Source of the DNA: Yersinia proxima | GTDB lineage: Bacteria; Pseudomonadota; Gammaproteobacteria; Enterobacterales; Enterobacteriaceae | NCBI RefSeq assembly: GCF_902170785.1 | Contig: NZ_CABHYG010000004.1 | Location: 1 to 64,000, forward strand | Length of the DNA stretch: 64,000 bases | Reading direction: 5' to 3' | Shown: in pieces, positions 17,706 to 26,950 of the stretch | Layout: every line of letters begins with the position of its first letter | How positions within the stretch are numbered: the stretch's first letter is position 1 | Made by a program: the position numbers and the translations under genes | The notes under the pieces: generated by a model | Seen by the model: only the letters and a program-made list of their open reading frames with translations | Database searches by the model: none | Told to the model about the DNA's origin: nothing

Positions 17706-18944
17706 TTATTCTGTTTGTTCCATTTCCAACTGTTCTTTCAGCGACAGCACTGAATAACTGGCAACAATTGCCGTTAGAATGATAAACAGGTGCCCTTCCG
17801 AGGAGTCCAGTAAGAAGGAGTTAAACAAGTGACAAGCCAAATAAGCACAAAGTAAAGACACGAGTACATTTCTAAGGTGTGCGGGTAAACGCCAGGCTGA
17901 ACGGAAATAGCACCACATCCACCCCAGGAATAAAGCTAACCCAACTATCCCAGATTGCACAGTTTGCATCAGATACTCATTATGTGGATTTATGCTGTAA
18001 TCACTTTCTGAATAATTCAGCCAGAATCCCCCCGCACCATGGCCCAAAACAGGTGCCTGCTCGATTAGCTTCACTGACCCCAGCATAAATGCGGTACGCG
18101 CACCCATTGAGCTATCACAAGACTCCTTATCGGCTTTATGAGTGACTGCCAGGCAGCTTTGAATCTCCGTCACTCCTTGTTGTAGCCGTTCAACAGCGCG
18201 ATTCGGTACTATAGCCACTATTACTGCAACGATAAGAGCACCAACTACCATTCCCAAGCGCTGACGGTTTGATAACGACAATAACCCCCACACCCCAAAA
18301 GCCGCTGCCAAAGCAACATAGCCGGTTCTGCCCTGCACCATAAATACAATGTTATAGACAGCCAGGCACACCAGCAGAGCATAACCCCAGCGTTTCAACC
18401 CCTGGCTGCGGAATGCTAAAGAGAGCCATATCACCGCTGCCAGAGCCATAAAGAAGTTGTGCGTGATTTGTAATTTGAAGACAAACGGATTTAATGGGTC
18501 AATATGTCCTAACGGCATGTGTAGCACACCGACCCACAAACTCGCGGCTAGAATAACGGCGTTTGCCAGTAAAAAACCTTTGGCAAAATAGCGGGCAAGT
18601 GATCGCGAAAGAACAAAAAACATTGCTAATGGCAAGATATATAGCAGTTTTGAATACTTACCTACCATTACTTTACCATACAGATTGTGATGCCAAAGCA
18701 AAGAGACAGCCAACAGCAAAAACATGAGCGCAGGCAACCAAATCAACGGGTTTTTGGCTAAGACTTTCACATAGCGAGTATCGCGGCTTAGCAGTAAACA
18801 GATGACAGCTAATACCATCGACAAATTCATTATAAAATTTGAAGTGGGGAGACCTATACCTAACAGGAATGCAGTCGCACAAGACAACATGCCAACATAG
18901 CGATGTGCAGCTGGTGAACCGGGCAAAGTAGCGGGAGAATTCAT
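17706..18944 (-). CDS. O-antigen ligase (WaaL/Wzy_C family) membrane protein
   Basis: A 412-residue polytopic membrane protein with about 11–12 hydrophobic segments and one long periplasmic loop between about 240 and 325. The loop carries NPHNEYL, the family's histidine-containing segment, and GRTGYVALA sits before it. These are hallmarks of the Wzy_C superfamily of O-antigen ligases and polymerases. WaaL joins undecaprenyl-linked O-antigen to lipid A-core in the periplasm. I favour ligase because no polymerase-type cluster surrounds it, but a polymerase or other glycan ligase is possible. Confidence 0.75.
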   Translation of the reverse strand: MNSPATLPGSPAAHRYVGMLSCATAFLLGIGLPTSNFIMNLSMVLAVICLLLSRDTRYVKVLAKNPLIWLPALMFLLLAVSLLWHHNLYGKVMVGKYSKLLYILPLAMFFVLSRSLARYFAKGFLLANAVILAASLWVGVLHMPLGHIDPLNPFVFKLQITHNFFMALAAVIWLSLAFRSQGLKRWGYALLVCLAVYNIVFMVQGRTGYVALAAAFGVWGLLSLSNRQRLGMVVGALIVAVIVAIVPNRAVERLQQGVTEIQSCLAVTHKADKESCDSSMGARTAFMLGSVKLIEQAPVLGHGAGGFWLNYSESDYSINPHNEYLMQTVQSGIVGLALFLGWMWCYFRSAWRLPAHLRNVLVSLLCAYLACHLFNSFLLDSSEGHLFIILTAIVASYSVLSLKEQLEMEQTE

Positions 18945-19078
18945 AAGTCACTCACTTCAAAGTAATAACCAAGAGAGGCTACATGGCACGCATTGTCCCA
19001 GTATTGCTAGCCCTCATCTATGACATAGCCAACCTGTGTCCAATGGTTGGCTATGAAAAATATTATAGATAAATGTAA

Positions 19079-19939
19079 TTATGCCGCGAGTGAGCGGAAC
19101 AGGTAACGGAACCACCATAATGGCCGCCACCATACCTTACGTTCAGGCACTGTCGGCGGACGTGAATGTACTTTTTTGATTTCCCAATTAAAGTTAAGGA
19201 ATATGCGACTATGGCCATATTCTGCACCAAATAGGGCAATTTCATTTTTCTTGCGATCATCAATAGGCGCGTTATGCGTTAAATCACGATCCAGTGAATG
19301 GTAACTTTTCTTCCTATCAACATTACGTTCAATACAGCGGTATTGCTTAGGTAGATAACGTGGTGTAGAACCATGGTCTTTATGGAATTTCACAAAACGG
19401 TAATCTTCCGAACCGTAATGACCAGCGAACTCTTCGTCATAGCCATACAGTCGGAAGAATCGGGCTCTGGACATGAAGAATAAATTCGGGTGGCCACGAT
19501 AGGCCTTGCCCGTTTTCTCATCGGTACGATAGATACGATAGAGTGAGCGCCCAGGGTTACGCGCATTAACCAGATAACGCATGGTATCTTCAGGCAACAG
19601 ACAATCTAAATCGGTAATGATGATCTTGTCAGATTTGGCGTAAGTTACACCAAGATTACGGGATCCAGCCTGGTTCCACTGAATATCCGTGGTTATTCTT
19701 AACCACGTGAAATTCAAATCATAATCTTTTACTTCATACTCTAAAGGTGAGCAGTCATCTACGATGACAAATTCTACCGCATCCTTAATATCATCAGGGT
19801 AAGATTCATATTCCTTCAACAATGAATCAACGGAATCCATATTTCCCTGATTACAGTAAAAATGAGTTACATAAGTCAGTTTGATGTGCTGCTTATCTAA
19901 CGGATGCCGCGCCTTAACAATCTCTACATCCTTAGTCAC
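19079..19939 (-). CDS. Family 2-like glycosyltransferase
   Basis: A 286-residue cytosolic GT-A-fold transferase. Nucleotide-sugar binding is shown by VEFVIVDDCSP near residue 60 and the metal-binding DxD-like ITDLDCLLPED near 110. NQAGSRNLGV and GHYGSEDYRF match the acceptor/base region of GT2 enzymes. No membrane helix is visible; the C-terminus is basic and tryptophan-rich (KVWWRPLWWFRYLF), perhaps membrane-associated. It lies upstream of the ligase on the same strand with a gap of about 130 bp. The sugar transferred is unknown. Confidence 0.75.
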   Translation of the reverse strand: MTKDVEIVKARHPLDKQHIKLTYVTHFYCNQGNMDSVDSLLKEYESYPDDIKDAVEFVIVDDCSPLEYEVKDYDLNFTWLRITTDIQWNQAGSRNLGVTYAKSDKIIITDLDCLLPEDTMRYLVNARNPGRSLYRIYRTDEKTGKAYRGHPNLFFMSRARFFRLYGYDEEFAGHYGSEDYRFVKFHKDHGSTPRYLPKQYRCIERNVDRKKSYHSLDRDLTHNAPIDDRKKNEIALFGAEYGHSRIFLNFNWEIKKVHSRPPTVPERKVWWRPLWWFRYLFRSLAA

Positions 19940-20280
19940 AATATAAACCTCTGTTTTAAGAGAGAAAATAATAAAATTTATAATTTATTGAGTTCTAACT
20001 ATTAAATGACAAACACATGCCGAATAACATTGCCGTAAAGGATAAAGAGTTAACCTAATCAGTCAAATATTTTCTTCACATTATTATGGCGATCACAACG
20101 CATTGATTGATCTTCAAAGTGACAGAACTGACTAAACATACGACCGATGAGTTTTGTCGGAGGGTTTCAGGGGAACGGCTAAAACTCATGGAAGCCGAAA
20201 CCGCCATGAGTTACTACTCAGTCCCCTTCTCAACGCTTGCATAAAGGCGTTCATTGGAGTGGTGAACGCCATTGAACCTC
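19940..20280. other. Gap at the left edge of the icd island
   Basis: About 340 bp without a gene. It holds the glycosyltransferase promoter and the icd-terminator-like hairpin described separately. No remnant of the icd 3' coding end could be recognised here. Confidence 0.5.
20181..20210 (-). terminator. Second copy of the icd terminator
   Basis: CTCATGG and CCATGAG form the outer stem around a GAAA-type centre, with AAAA to the left (a U-run on the minus strand). The 26-bp core matches the icd terminator at 27531–27556 at 22 positions and has the same orientation. It most likely marks the left limit of sequence inserted at icd. Confidence 0.65.
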
Positions 20281-20556
20281 TTACTGCCCCTTTACAACTT
20301 CTCGATTGAGCTTAAGCAAATAGGCATTATTGCTTACTGTCATCTGATCGAAGTCTTTTCCATCCAGATGTTTAATCCGTCTTTTGATCACTTCGTCTCG
20401 TCGTGACGGCGATTTAAACTTGTCTGCTTTTTCCAAGGCATCGCCCAGTTCGGCAGCAGTCAGATCAGTGCTGTAGGCCGGCGTTCCTGGCTGTTGGCGC
20501 CAGGATTCATCTAAACTCCCAGCTCGAAATGGATCGAATCCAGTGTCATCCACCAA
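20281..20556 (-). CDS. Hypothetical protein, possibly a C-terminal fragment
   Basis: An open frame of 91 codons from an ATG (start MVDDTGFDPFRAGSLDESW, end NREVVKGQ). The frame stays open about 25 codons further upstream without a better start, and no ribosome site precedes the ATG, so this may be the tail of a longer, broken gene. The product is hydrophilic and charged (SPSRRDEVIKRRIKHLDGKDFD). I do not recognise it. It lies just inside the island beside other phage debris. Confidence 0.45.
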   Translation of the reverse strand: MVDDTGFDPFRAGSLDESWRQQPGTPAYSTDLTAAELGDALEKADKFKSPSRRDEVIKRRIKHLDGKDFDQMTVSNNAYLLKLNREVVKGQ

Positions 20557-20616
20557 GCGACAGATGTGGAAAGTAATTGGAGGTGTCGGCGATGGTGGTA
20601 GTCGCTGGGAGGTGAG

Positions 20617-20880
20617 CTAATACGGGCTTCAGTTCAAGGATACGTGGAAATGGGACAGAAATAATGACGACGTCTACGCCACTTACTGCCTGGTCAGCGG
20701 TCGCACGAATATTGAAGAACTACCTCGTGACCAGACCACCATCCAATACCCGGGCCCCCGAGCTGACGCGATTCAAAATCGTGCAAAAATTCTCGCTGTG
20801 GCCATCAAGTTTTTTCATTCATACGGAGTGAATACCTGTCCTCTTTCGATGGCCTGTCTGACCCACTCAGTCGCGCGATG
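20617..20880 (+). pseudogene. Unrecognised coding remnant in the icd island
   Basis: Read on the plus strand this stretch is open for about 85 codons (YGLQFKDTWKWD… to …THSVAR) with protein-like composition but no start or ribosome site; a stop precedes it. It looks like the 3' part of a lost gene. Together with the neighbouring minus-strand fragment it suggests a deleted phage segment. Family not recognised. Confidence 0.35.
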
Positions 20881-20966
20881 ATGAGCGCAGACTCTGCATT
20901 GGCAATCGCCTGTGCCTGGTTGCTCCGTACAACTGAACGTTATTTAGCTTCAGCTCAGTCAATAGG

Positions 20967-20988
20967 CCGGGCCATTAAGCCCGGTTTT
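20967..20988 (+). terminator. Terminator before the acyltransferase
   Basis: CCGGGC-CATTAA-GCCCGG followed by TTTT. It probably belonged to a gene now reduced to remnants on its left. Confidence 0.7.
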
Positions 20989-21110
20989 CTTGCTAGTTCC
21001 TACCGTAAGCAAGGCAACTTGCTAACTTACACCTCCCTTACCAAAAGATTACATAAACAAGACAGTCTATTGATCAATCGATACAACTGTTAGAATAGCG
21101 TTATTCAAAC

Positions 21111-23117
21111 ATGGATGTTTTTGAAACAATTCAATCGCAGGCAGTCATCTTAATGTTAGCAACAATTCCAACGCAAAAAATAACATCAAATAAATTTCGT
21201 AATGATATCAATGGGCTTAGAGCATGGGCGGTCATTGCCGTTGTTCTGTATCATTTTGGTGTGCCAGGATTCTCGGGAGGGTTTGTCGGTGTTGATGTTT
21301 TCTTTGTCATCTCCGGCTTTTTAATGACACGGATCATCGTTTCTGGCATGGAGTCTGGCAATTTTTCATTCTTACAGTTTTATCTGGCCAGAGCGCGAAG
21401 AATTATTCCCATGCTTTTGGTACTCTGTTTTGCGCTATTAGTTTTTGGTTGGTTCTGGCTGCCTGAACAGAATTATAAATTATTAGCAACCCATGTGGTA
21501 AATACACTCTTTTTTATATCGAATATTAAATTTTGGCGTGAGTCGGGTTATTTCGACGCGTCCTCACATGAAAAATGGTTGCTACATACCTGGTCACTTT
21601 CTGTAGAGTGGCAGTTTTATATCATTCTACCCATTATCATTTTTGTACTGTGGAGATTTATCAGTTACAAGGCGGTAAAATTCGCCCTATTAACCCTAGG
21701 GCTTCTATCACTATGCCTTGCTATCTATGCTTCACAGCGCTGGCCGTCAGCGGCGTTTTACCTTCTGCCAACCCGAATGTGGGAAATGCTGGCTGGAGGG
21801 ATGGCCTGGTGGGTAACGCGTAGAAAAGCCATGCCGGAGACTCTGGCAAGATATACAGAAGTTATCGGTATAGTATTTATCTCTGCGTCAATCGTGCTAT
21901 TTAACTCATCAATTGTTTGGCCCGGTGCAAATGCGCTATTACCGGTAACTGGTGCGGTGTTGGTCCTGATTTCTGCACGGCAAAAATCAATTTTCACCGC
22001 TAACGTTATCGCTCAAAAGTTGGGAGCCAGTTCCTATTCTATCTATTTATGGCATTGGCCTATTGTCGTCGCATTAACTTATTTAAGTTTACTCAGTAAC
22101 TATAAATGGGTGCTACTGGCTTTAATTGCTACCGTGATATTAGGTGAATTATCCCTTAAGTTGGTGGAAAATCCATCACGGAAAGTTTTCGCAAAATTAT
22201 CCACCACCTCTAACCTGGTCTATATATCGCTGTGTACACTGGTCGTTGGTGTGCTGGCACTGACAGTTAGACACAGTACGCTCGATCGCGACATTATTGC
22301 AGATAAAGAAACCGTTGAGCTTTATACAGAAATACAATCATTTCATGTGATGCCAAACCGAGATAATGGCTATTGTTTTTACAATGTCGATGGTGAAACC
22401 GACCCCATCATCTCAATGGAAAAATCAGTGTGCAAGCTGGGGGTTAAGTCATTGCCGCCACAAGGTCTGCTTTTTGGGGATTCTTTTGCCGGGCATTATG
22501 AACCATTCGTCGATGAAGTCGCGAAGAAACTCGGTATCTCGATAGATTCTGTTACCACCAACTGGTGTTATCCCAGCTTAACTGACTCAACTAATGGCAC
22601 TAAAACACGAGCAGTATATAAACAGTGTTTATTGAATAGAGAGTATCTAAAAGAAAATATTTCAAAATATGATTTTGTTATATTTTCTGCTATATGGTTT
22701 GATTTGTATCGTAAGGGATACCAAAATGAAATTGTTGATGTGATCAAATATGCCAAATCTAAAGGGGTGAAAGTGTATGTAATGGCATCCCCCACACAAT
22801 ACGACATTAATGTCTTTGCTAACTTTATCGCCGCGGGTATCAATGATTTACCCTTTAAATTAAAAGGTAATACCAATAAAAAAGATGATGACACCAAAAA
22901 AATGAATGTTATCTTCTCCCAACTCGAAAAAGAAGGATATATAAAATTCATCAAAAAAGATGAGATATTTGATGAAAGTGACTCATACAATTATAACGGC
23001 ATAGATATCCCTTACACTCTTGACGGCGCACATATTTCTATCGACAGTTCATTGATGGCTGCTAAACGATTTATTGAAAGTGGTATCTATAAAAAATACT
23101 TTTCAGATACAAAGTGA
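21111..23117 (+). CDS. OafA-type acyltransferase with C-terminal SGNH domain
   Basis: A 668-residue inner-membrane O-acyltransferase (usually O-acetyl) acting on surface polysaccharide. Residues about 30–390 form the acyltransferase-3 domain: NDINGLRAWAVIAVVLYHFG, FVGVDVFFVISGFL and ARARRIIPML, with about ten helices. After an extra helix the periplasmic SGNH domain has LLFGDSFAGHY (nucleophile Ser) and TLDGAHIS (Asp/His). All expected catalytic motifs are present. An internal ATG at codon 15 is an alternative start. It sits inside the decayed icd island, like the O-antigen acetylases carried by serotype-converting phages. Confidence 0.85.
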   Translation: MDVFETIQSQAVILMLATIPTQKITSNKFRNDINGLRAWAVIAVVLYHFGVPGFSGGFVGVDVFFVISGFLMTRIIVSGMESGNFSFLQFYLARARRIIPMLLVLCFALLVFGWFWLPEQNYKLLATHVVNTLFFISNIKFWRESGYFDASSHEKWLLHTWSLSVEWQFYIILPIIIFVLWRFISYKAVKFALLTLGLLSLCLAIYASQRWPSAAFYLLPTRMWEMLAGGMAWWVTRRKAMPETLARYTEVIGIVFISASIVLFNSSIVWPGANALLPVTGAVLVLISARQKSIFTANVIAQKLGASSYSIYLWHWPIVVALTYLSLLSNYKWVLLALIATVILGELSLKLVENPSRKVFAKLSTTSNLVYISLCTLVVGVLALTVRHSTLDRDIIADKETVELYTEIQSFHVMPNRDNGYCFYNVDGETDPIISMEKSVCKLGVKSLPPQGLLFGDSFAGHYEPFVDEVAKKLGISIDSVTTNWCYPSLTDSTNGTKTRAVYKQCLLNREYLKENISKYDFVIFSAIWFDLYRKGYQNEIVDVIKYAKSKGVKVYVMASPTQYDINVFANFIAAGINDLPFKLKGNTNKKDDDTKKMNVIFSQLEKEGYIKFIKKDEIFDESDSYNYNGIDIPYTLDGAHISIDSSLMAAKRFIESGIYKKYFSDTK

Positions 23118-23250
23118 ATATATCATTAGCTGGGCAATGACGCCCGGCATTGGTTATTCTGATGTTACCAGTCAGTTAATATCCGGCGATTGCACTATTA
23201 CATTGGCAATATAAGTGCTTAAATAGCTGCCCCGAAGATAGCGCACAGGC

Positions 23251-23831
23251 CGTGTGTATTGGCAATATAAACACCCTATCAGCGGAAAATTTCACAGCTT
23301 AGGCACTAGCGAAGAGGAAGCAAAACAAGTCACCTGCTAAGCAAACGACATCATTGCCAAACAGCGCACACATCAGATCCTCAGTGTTAACCAGAAAATT
23401 GCCCGTTTGCGGGATTCAAGAGAGTTTATTACCGTCACAACCTGAGCACAAGGCCACACCCGTATGGCTCAGGTCGTCAGGATGGGCATCATTGACGTTT
23501 TCAAAGAGGCACAACACGCGGGTCAAGTACCACCAGGTTACAACCCGGCACTGGCGACCAAACAACCCCGAAACAGAGTGACGCGCCTGCGGCTGTCTCT
23601 CGACGAATGGAAAGCCATTTATCTTGCAGCCGAGCAACATCCCCCCTACCTCCAATGTACAATGCTGCTCGCCTTGGTCACGGGTCAAAGGCTCGGGGAC
23701 ATTTCCAATATGAAATTTTCAGATATTTGGGATGACATGCTGCACATTACCCAGGAGAAAACAGGTTCACGCCTGGCTATTCCGCTGGATCTGACTTGTC
23801 AGTCGATAAACATGTCATTGAGGGAGGTGGT
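23251..23831 (+). pseudogene. Lambda-type integrase remnant, N-terminal and middle part
   Basis: The frame reads YWQYKHPISGKFHSLGTSEEEA at its start, then MAQVVRMGIIDVFKEAQHAG and LALVTGQRLGDISNMKFSDIWDD, the sequence of a tyrosine recombinase of the kind that targets icd. It has two in-frame stops (TAA in the arm-binding part, TGA before GHTRMAQ), an internal deletion of roughly 60 residues at the second stop, and an abrupt 3' end where a piece of icd begins. The Arg-box (TGQRLGD) is present; the His-box and Tyr are missing here but occur at 27356–27451. Confidence 0.85.
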
Positions 23832-23902
23832 GGCCTTAATTGCGCCTTCGGTGCCTTTGATAATCAGGTCTACGGCTTCGAACCAGCCCATGTGACGCAG
23901 CA
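23832..23902. repeat. Copy of internal icd sequence (attachment-site duplicate)
   Basis: These 71 bp match 27670–27740 inside icd at about 64 positions, in the same orientation (shared GCGCCTTCGGT, ATAATCAGGTCT, CGGCTTCGAACCA, CCCATGTGACGCAGCA). icd is the known target of phage 21 and element e14, which carry a replacement icd end. The integrase fragment abuts it directly. I read it as a remnant attachment site. Confidence 0.85.
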
Positions 23903-23929
23903 GCAGGAGTTATATTGCCAATTAACCAC

Positions 23930-24286
23930 ATGAAAATTGACTATGAATATCAGTTATTTCCCTGTAGAGATGGCTATATTGCCCTATCCTGACCTGCTGA
24001 AAATAATAAGATTAAAAATAGTTTTGCAGAAGAGTTTTTGGGATGGTTTGATGGGAAAGACTCAACACATCTATTCAGTGTTGAGTCTATGTATCGTTAC
24101 TCGACATCTACCTGTGCTACCGAGAAATATCAGCCATTTAACACTGTCTTGAAAAATACCACTCTGCGCAAACAAATATATGAAAATTTCTTGTCCTATT
24201 CTGCCCCATTAATAGAACGCATCCGTGCCTCTTATATATGCATGAGTTGTCGCTCTTACCAGCCAAACACTCATTGCGAGAAATAG
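23930..24286 (+). pseudogene. Short gene interrupted by one TGA
   Basis: From ATG 23930 to TAG 24286 one frame is open for 118 codons except a single TGA at codon 21 (23990–23992), after MKIDYEYQLFPCRDGYIALS. The rest (EEFLGWFDGKDSTHLFSVES…) is protein-like. An ATG at 24038 would give 82 residues. No family recognised; the C-terminus has two CxxC-like cysteines. Probably a decayed island gene, but a sequencing error or recoding cannot be excluded. Confidence 0.45.
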
Positions 24287-24341
24287 CCCCTCAAAGTGGC
24301 TGGCGTCAAATAAACTGCTAAACTTTTCATTATCAGCATGA

Positions 24342-26093
24342 GTGCCCATCAATAATGGAATAAATGACATGGAATTAGTCAGGAAAACTCGTAAGCAGGT
24401 TTATTATGTCGTATTGGTAACAGCCATAATTTATACATCTATCGTAGTAAGCGGACTACGTGGATGTTTTAATGGAAACTTTGACCAATACCTCGTTCCT
24501 GGAAAATATGCAGCACCTCAAAACATAACAGCTCACGGATTCGAGAATAAAGTATTTCCCAAAGATTCTTCTGGATGGGATGGGCAATTTTACTATTATC
24601 ATTCTGACGATCCACTATTACTACGTGATACTTCATCTCATATTGATATGCCTGCATATAGAGCACAACGTGTAGGAATCCCAGCTATTGCATACTTGGT
24701 TTCAAGGGCGCTTGGCCAGAGTTGGACATCTCCAACAATATTTTTTTCTGTTAATGTAGGGCTACAACTGATTGCAACATTTATTATTGCATCATTCCTT
24801 TATTCTAAAGGATTATCTCCTTGGATGACGATGTTATGGGCAACTAGTGGGGCTGCATTATATACTGCTGCTTTCGGACTAATAGACGGAAGTGCCGATG
24901 CTTTATTGTTGATATCATTAATTTTATTATCAAATAAAAAAATAAAAGGATACTTAATATTAATGTCACTAGCGGTACTTTCAAAGGAATCTTATATCAT
25001 AATACCCATAGCCATTACAATTTCTCACTTGATATATTACTTATATTCATATGTAAAACATGAGAACATTTTTAATCTATTAGATACAATTAAAGTAATA
25101 TCATATAATTTAATCCCCATTATTATCGGGTTGTCATGGTTATTATACTTGCACATACATCTAAATACTGATTCTTTTTTTAGTAAGGTTGGTGCTGAAA
25201 TGATGAGCGTTCCATTTCAGAGTATTTTTAATTATATTCACTCTGGGTTACATAGAAAATCTTTTATAGCTTCCATAAATTTAACACCTTATACACCAAC
25301 GTACAAACTTTTAATCGGCTTGATTCTGTTTCTAGTTTTAAATATATCAACACTCTTGATACCTGTATACAATACAATATATTCAATTAAAGAGACGCTA
25401 TCAAACTTACAATTACTTAATGTATCATCTGCTATTATTGCGTTATCAGCCGCATATACTTGTTTAAGTGCAATTCAGTTATGGGAACCCGTCGGGTTCG
25501 TTAAAGCATCATCTTTGCTCATAGGATTATTTATAATATACACAGCAGTAAATAATAGAAATAAATACTTAATAGTAACTATTACATCGGCATTGCTAGC
25601 CATATATTCATACGTAGTGATTTATGAAAGAATATCCGTTAATCCTATGAGGGCAGATGATAGAAAAATACTGTGGGTCACAGAGCAACCTGAATGTCTA
25701 ACCTCAGCAAATATATTGATATATCTAATCTCTATTGATAGAGCGTTCCAAGATACAATCCTAAATAATTTAATTATGCCAAAACGATATATAGCTTCAG
25801 TTAAAATAACAAATAAATCAGAAGACTCTCTATCACCATTCAAAGGTAAGGGAACAATAAATGTAGGTTATCAGTGGTTCTCTCCTGACGGAGCAACACT
25901 TCTCTATGATGGTAATAGAGTGCCGATATCACATACTTTAAAATATGGAGATAGCGACACTGTTAGCTTTATAGTTAACCCTCCCCCCAAGAATGGCAAT
26001 TACACGCTTAGAGTCACACTGGTACAAGAGGGATGTAACTGGCTATATAATATAAACCCGTCAATAAAGAATGACATTAAATTGAAGATATAA
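24342..26093 (+). CDS. GT-C-like membrane protein for surface glycans
   Basis: A 583-residue polytopic protein, much more AT-rich than the core genes around it. After one N-terminal helix comes a periplasmic loop with GWDGQFYYYHSDDP and DMPAYRAQRVG, which I recall from glycan-forming GT-C-type proteins (AZOBR_p60025-like family). About ten helices follow. The last 110 residues look like a beta-sandwich (VGYQWFSPDGATLLYDGNRVPI, NYTLRVTLVQEGCNWLY). It probably transfers a lipid-linked sugar to a surface polysaccharide. An internal ATG at 24369 (MELVRK) is an equally good start. Confidence 0.6.
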   Translation: MPINNGINDMELVRKTRKQVYYVVLVTAIIYTSIVVSGLRGCFNGNFDQYLVPGKYAAPQNITAHGFENKVFPKDSSGWDGQFYYYHSDDPLLLRDTSSHIDMPAYRAQRVGIPAIAYLVSRALGQSWTSPTIFFSVNVGLQLIATFIIASFLYSKGLSPWMTMLWATSGAALYTAAFGLIDGSADALLLISLILLSNKKIKGYLILMSLAVLSKESYIIIPIAITISHLIYYLYSYVKHENIFNLLDTIKVISYNLIPIIIGLSWLLYLHIHLNTDSFFSKVGAEMMSVPFQSIFNYIHSGLHRKSFIASINLTPYTPTYKLLIGLILFLVLNISTLLIPVYNTIYSIKETLSNLQLLNVSSAIIALSAAYTCLSAIQLWEPVGFVKASSLLIGLFIIYTAVNNRNKYLIVTITSALLAIYSYVVIYERISVNPMRADDRKILWVTEQPECLTSANILIYLISIDRAFQDTILNNLIMPKRYIASVKITNKSEDSLSPFKGKGTINVGYQWFSPDGATLLYDGNRVPISHTLKYGDSDTVSFIVNPPPKNGNYTLRVTLVQEGCNWLYNINPSIKNDIKLKI

Positions 26094-26457
26094 TAGATAC
26101 TAAATTTACTACTATTAATACCCCATTTGGAGTTAAAGTAACCAGTTTGGGTATCACTTATGTATATGTTCTGCATAAATCATGGATAAACCGGGGGAGG
26201 AAGGAATTTCCGAACAAACTCAGATAAGGATTAAAAATAATCTATCCGATGCTGATCTTTACCGTAAACGGGAAATCAAGTTCGGGAGGTTGCGGCGATG
26301 AAAACCAAGAGATAACTTTTATTTCTGTTTCATCAGAAAATTGCACATATAATTTCATTAGAAATCATACCCCGCAAAATAAATACCTAACGATGCTGTA
26401 TCTAATAAATCAGAAAGTGCATTGCTGATGCAGTGACATTTTATCTTATCCAGAAAT
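26094..26457. other. AT-rich gap in the icd island
   Basis: About 360 bp. A 39-codon frame at 26182–26301 (MDKPGEEG…) resembles coding sequence but lacks a convincing ribosome site. No other gene, RNA or repeat was seen. Confidence 0.4.
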
Positions 26458-26479
26458 GAAAAACCCGCACATGGCGGGT
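26458..26479 (-). terminator. Terminator of the 132-residue membrane gene
   Basis: On the minus strand ACCCGC-CATGT-GCGGGT is followed by TTTTC. It lies about 30 bp past the stop of the gene to its right. Confidence 0.75.
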
Positions 26480-26512
26480 CAATATCTTCAGTAATTATTG
26501 ATTGATAATTTT

Positions 26513-26911
26513 TCATTCCAGTGGGTTAATATAAAACCCATCCTCACCGGATTCCTTTGTTATTTTGAACCGGCCATTATTAGGGGTTTCTATAACGACT
26601 AAATTAGGATTAACAATCCTGAAGCTGGCAATTTCCATCTGCTTTTGCTCATTAATCATTTTTGATATATTTTGATAATTAAAACATAGTGTTCCATTCT
26701 TCGCATAAAAATTATCTACATCACTGGGGCAAACTTTTAACTCTTGCATTTTATTATAAAGTATAAAGAATATTATCCCGCCACAGACCGCAATCCCTAT
26801 AGCAATAAACCTCATTACAGTCCGCTTTCTGGATGGTTCTTTTTTGAATGAATAAAATAAAGCTACCAGAAAAACAAAGAAGAAAAATAACAAAGTTTGC
26901 CAAGCACTCAT
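26513..26911 (-). CDS. Small membrane protein with two helices, 132 residues
   Basis: Two N-terminal hydrophobic helices (LLFFFFVFLVALFYSF and FIAIGIAVCGGIIFFILY) joined by a basic loop KKEPSRKR, then a hydrophilic domain of about 75 residues with two cysteines (KVCPSD, LCFNY). TAGGGGAT lies before the ATG as a plausible ribosome site and a terminator follows, so it is a single-gene unit. AT-rich like the GT-C gene and inside the same island. Family not recognised; a phage moron or exclusion-type protein is possible. Confidence 0.6.
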   Translation of the reverse strand: MSAWQTLLFFFFVFLVALFYSFKKEPSRKRTVMRFIAIGIAVCGGIIFFILYNKMQELKVCPSDVDNFYAKNGTLCFNYQNISKMINEQKQMEIASFRIVNPNLVVIETPNNGRFKITKESGEDGFYINPLE

Positions 26912-26950
26912 TTCTATCCCCTAAAATTGTATTTTTCATATACTATCAGG

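Noticed and set aside
20878-21093. 71-codon frame before the acyltransferase
   Set aside because: It runs through a terminator hairpin and has no ribosome site.
26182-26301. 39-codon frame (MDKPGEEG…) in the island gap
   Set aside because: Protein-like but without a convincing ribosome site or recognised family; mentioned only in the gap description.
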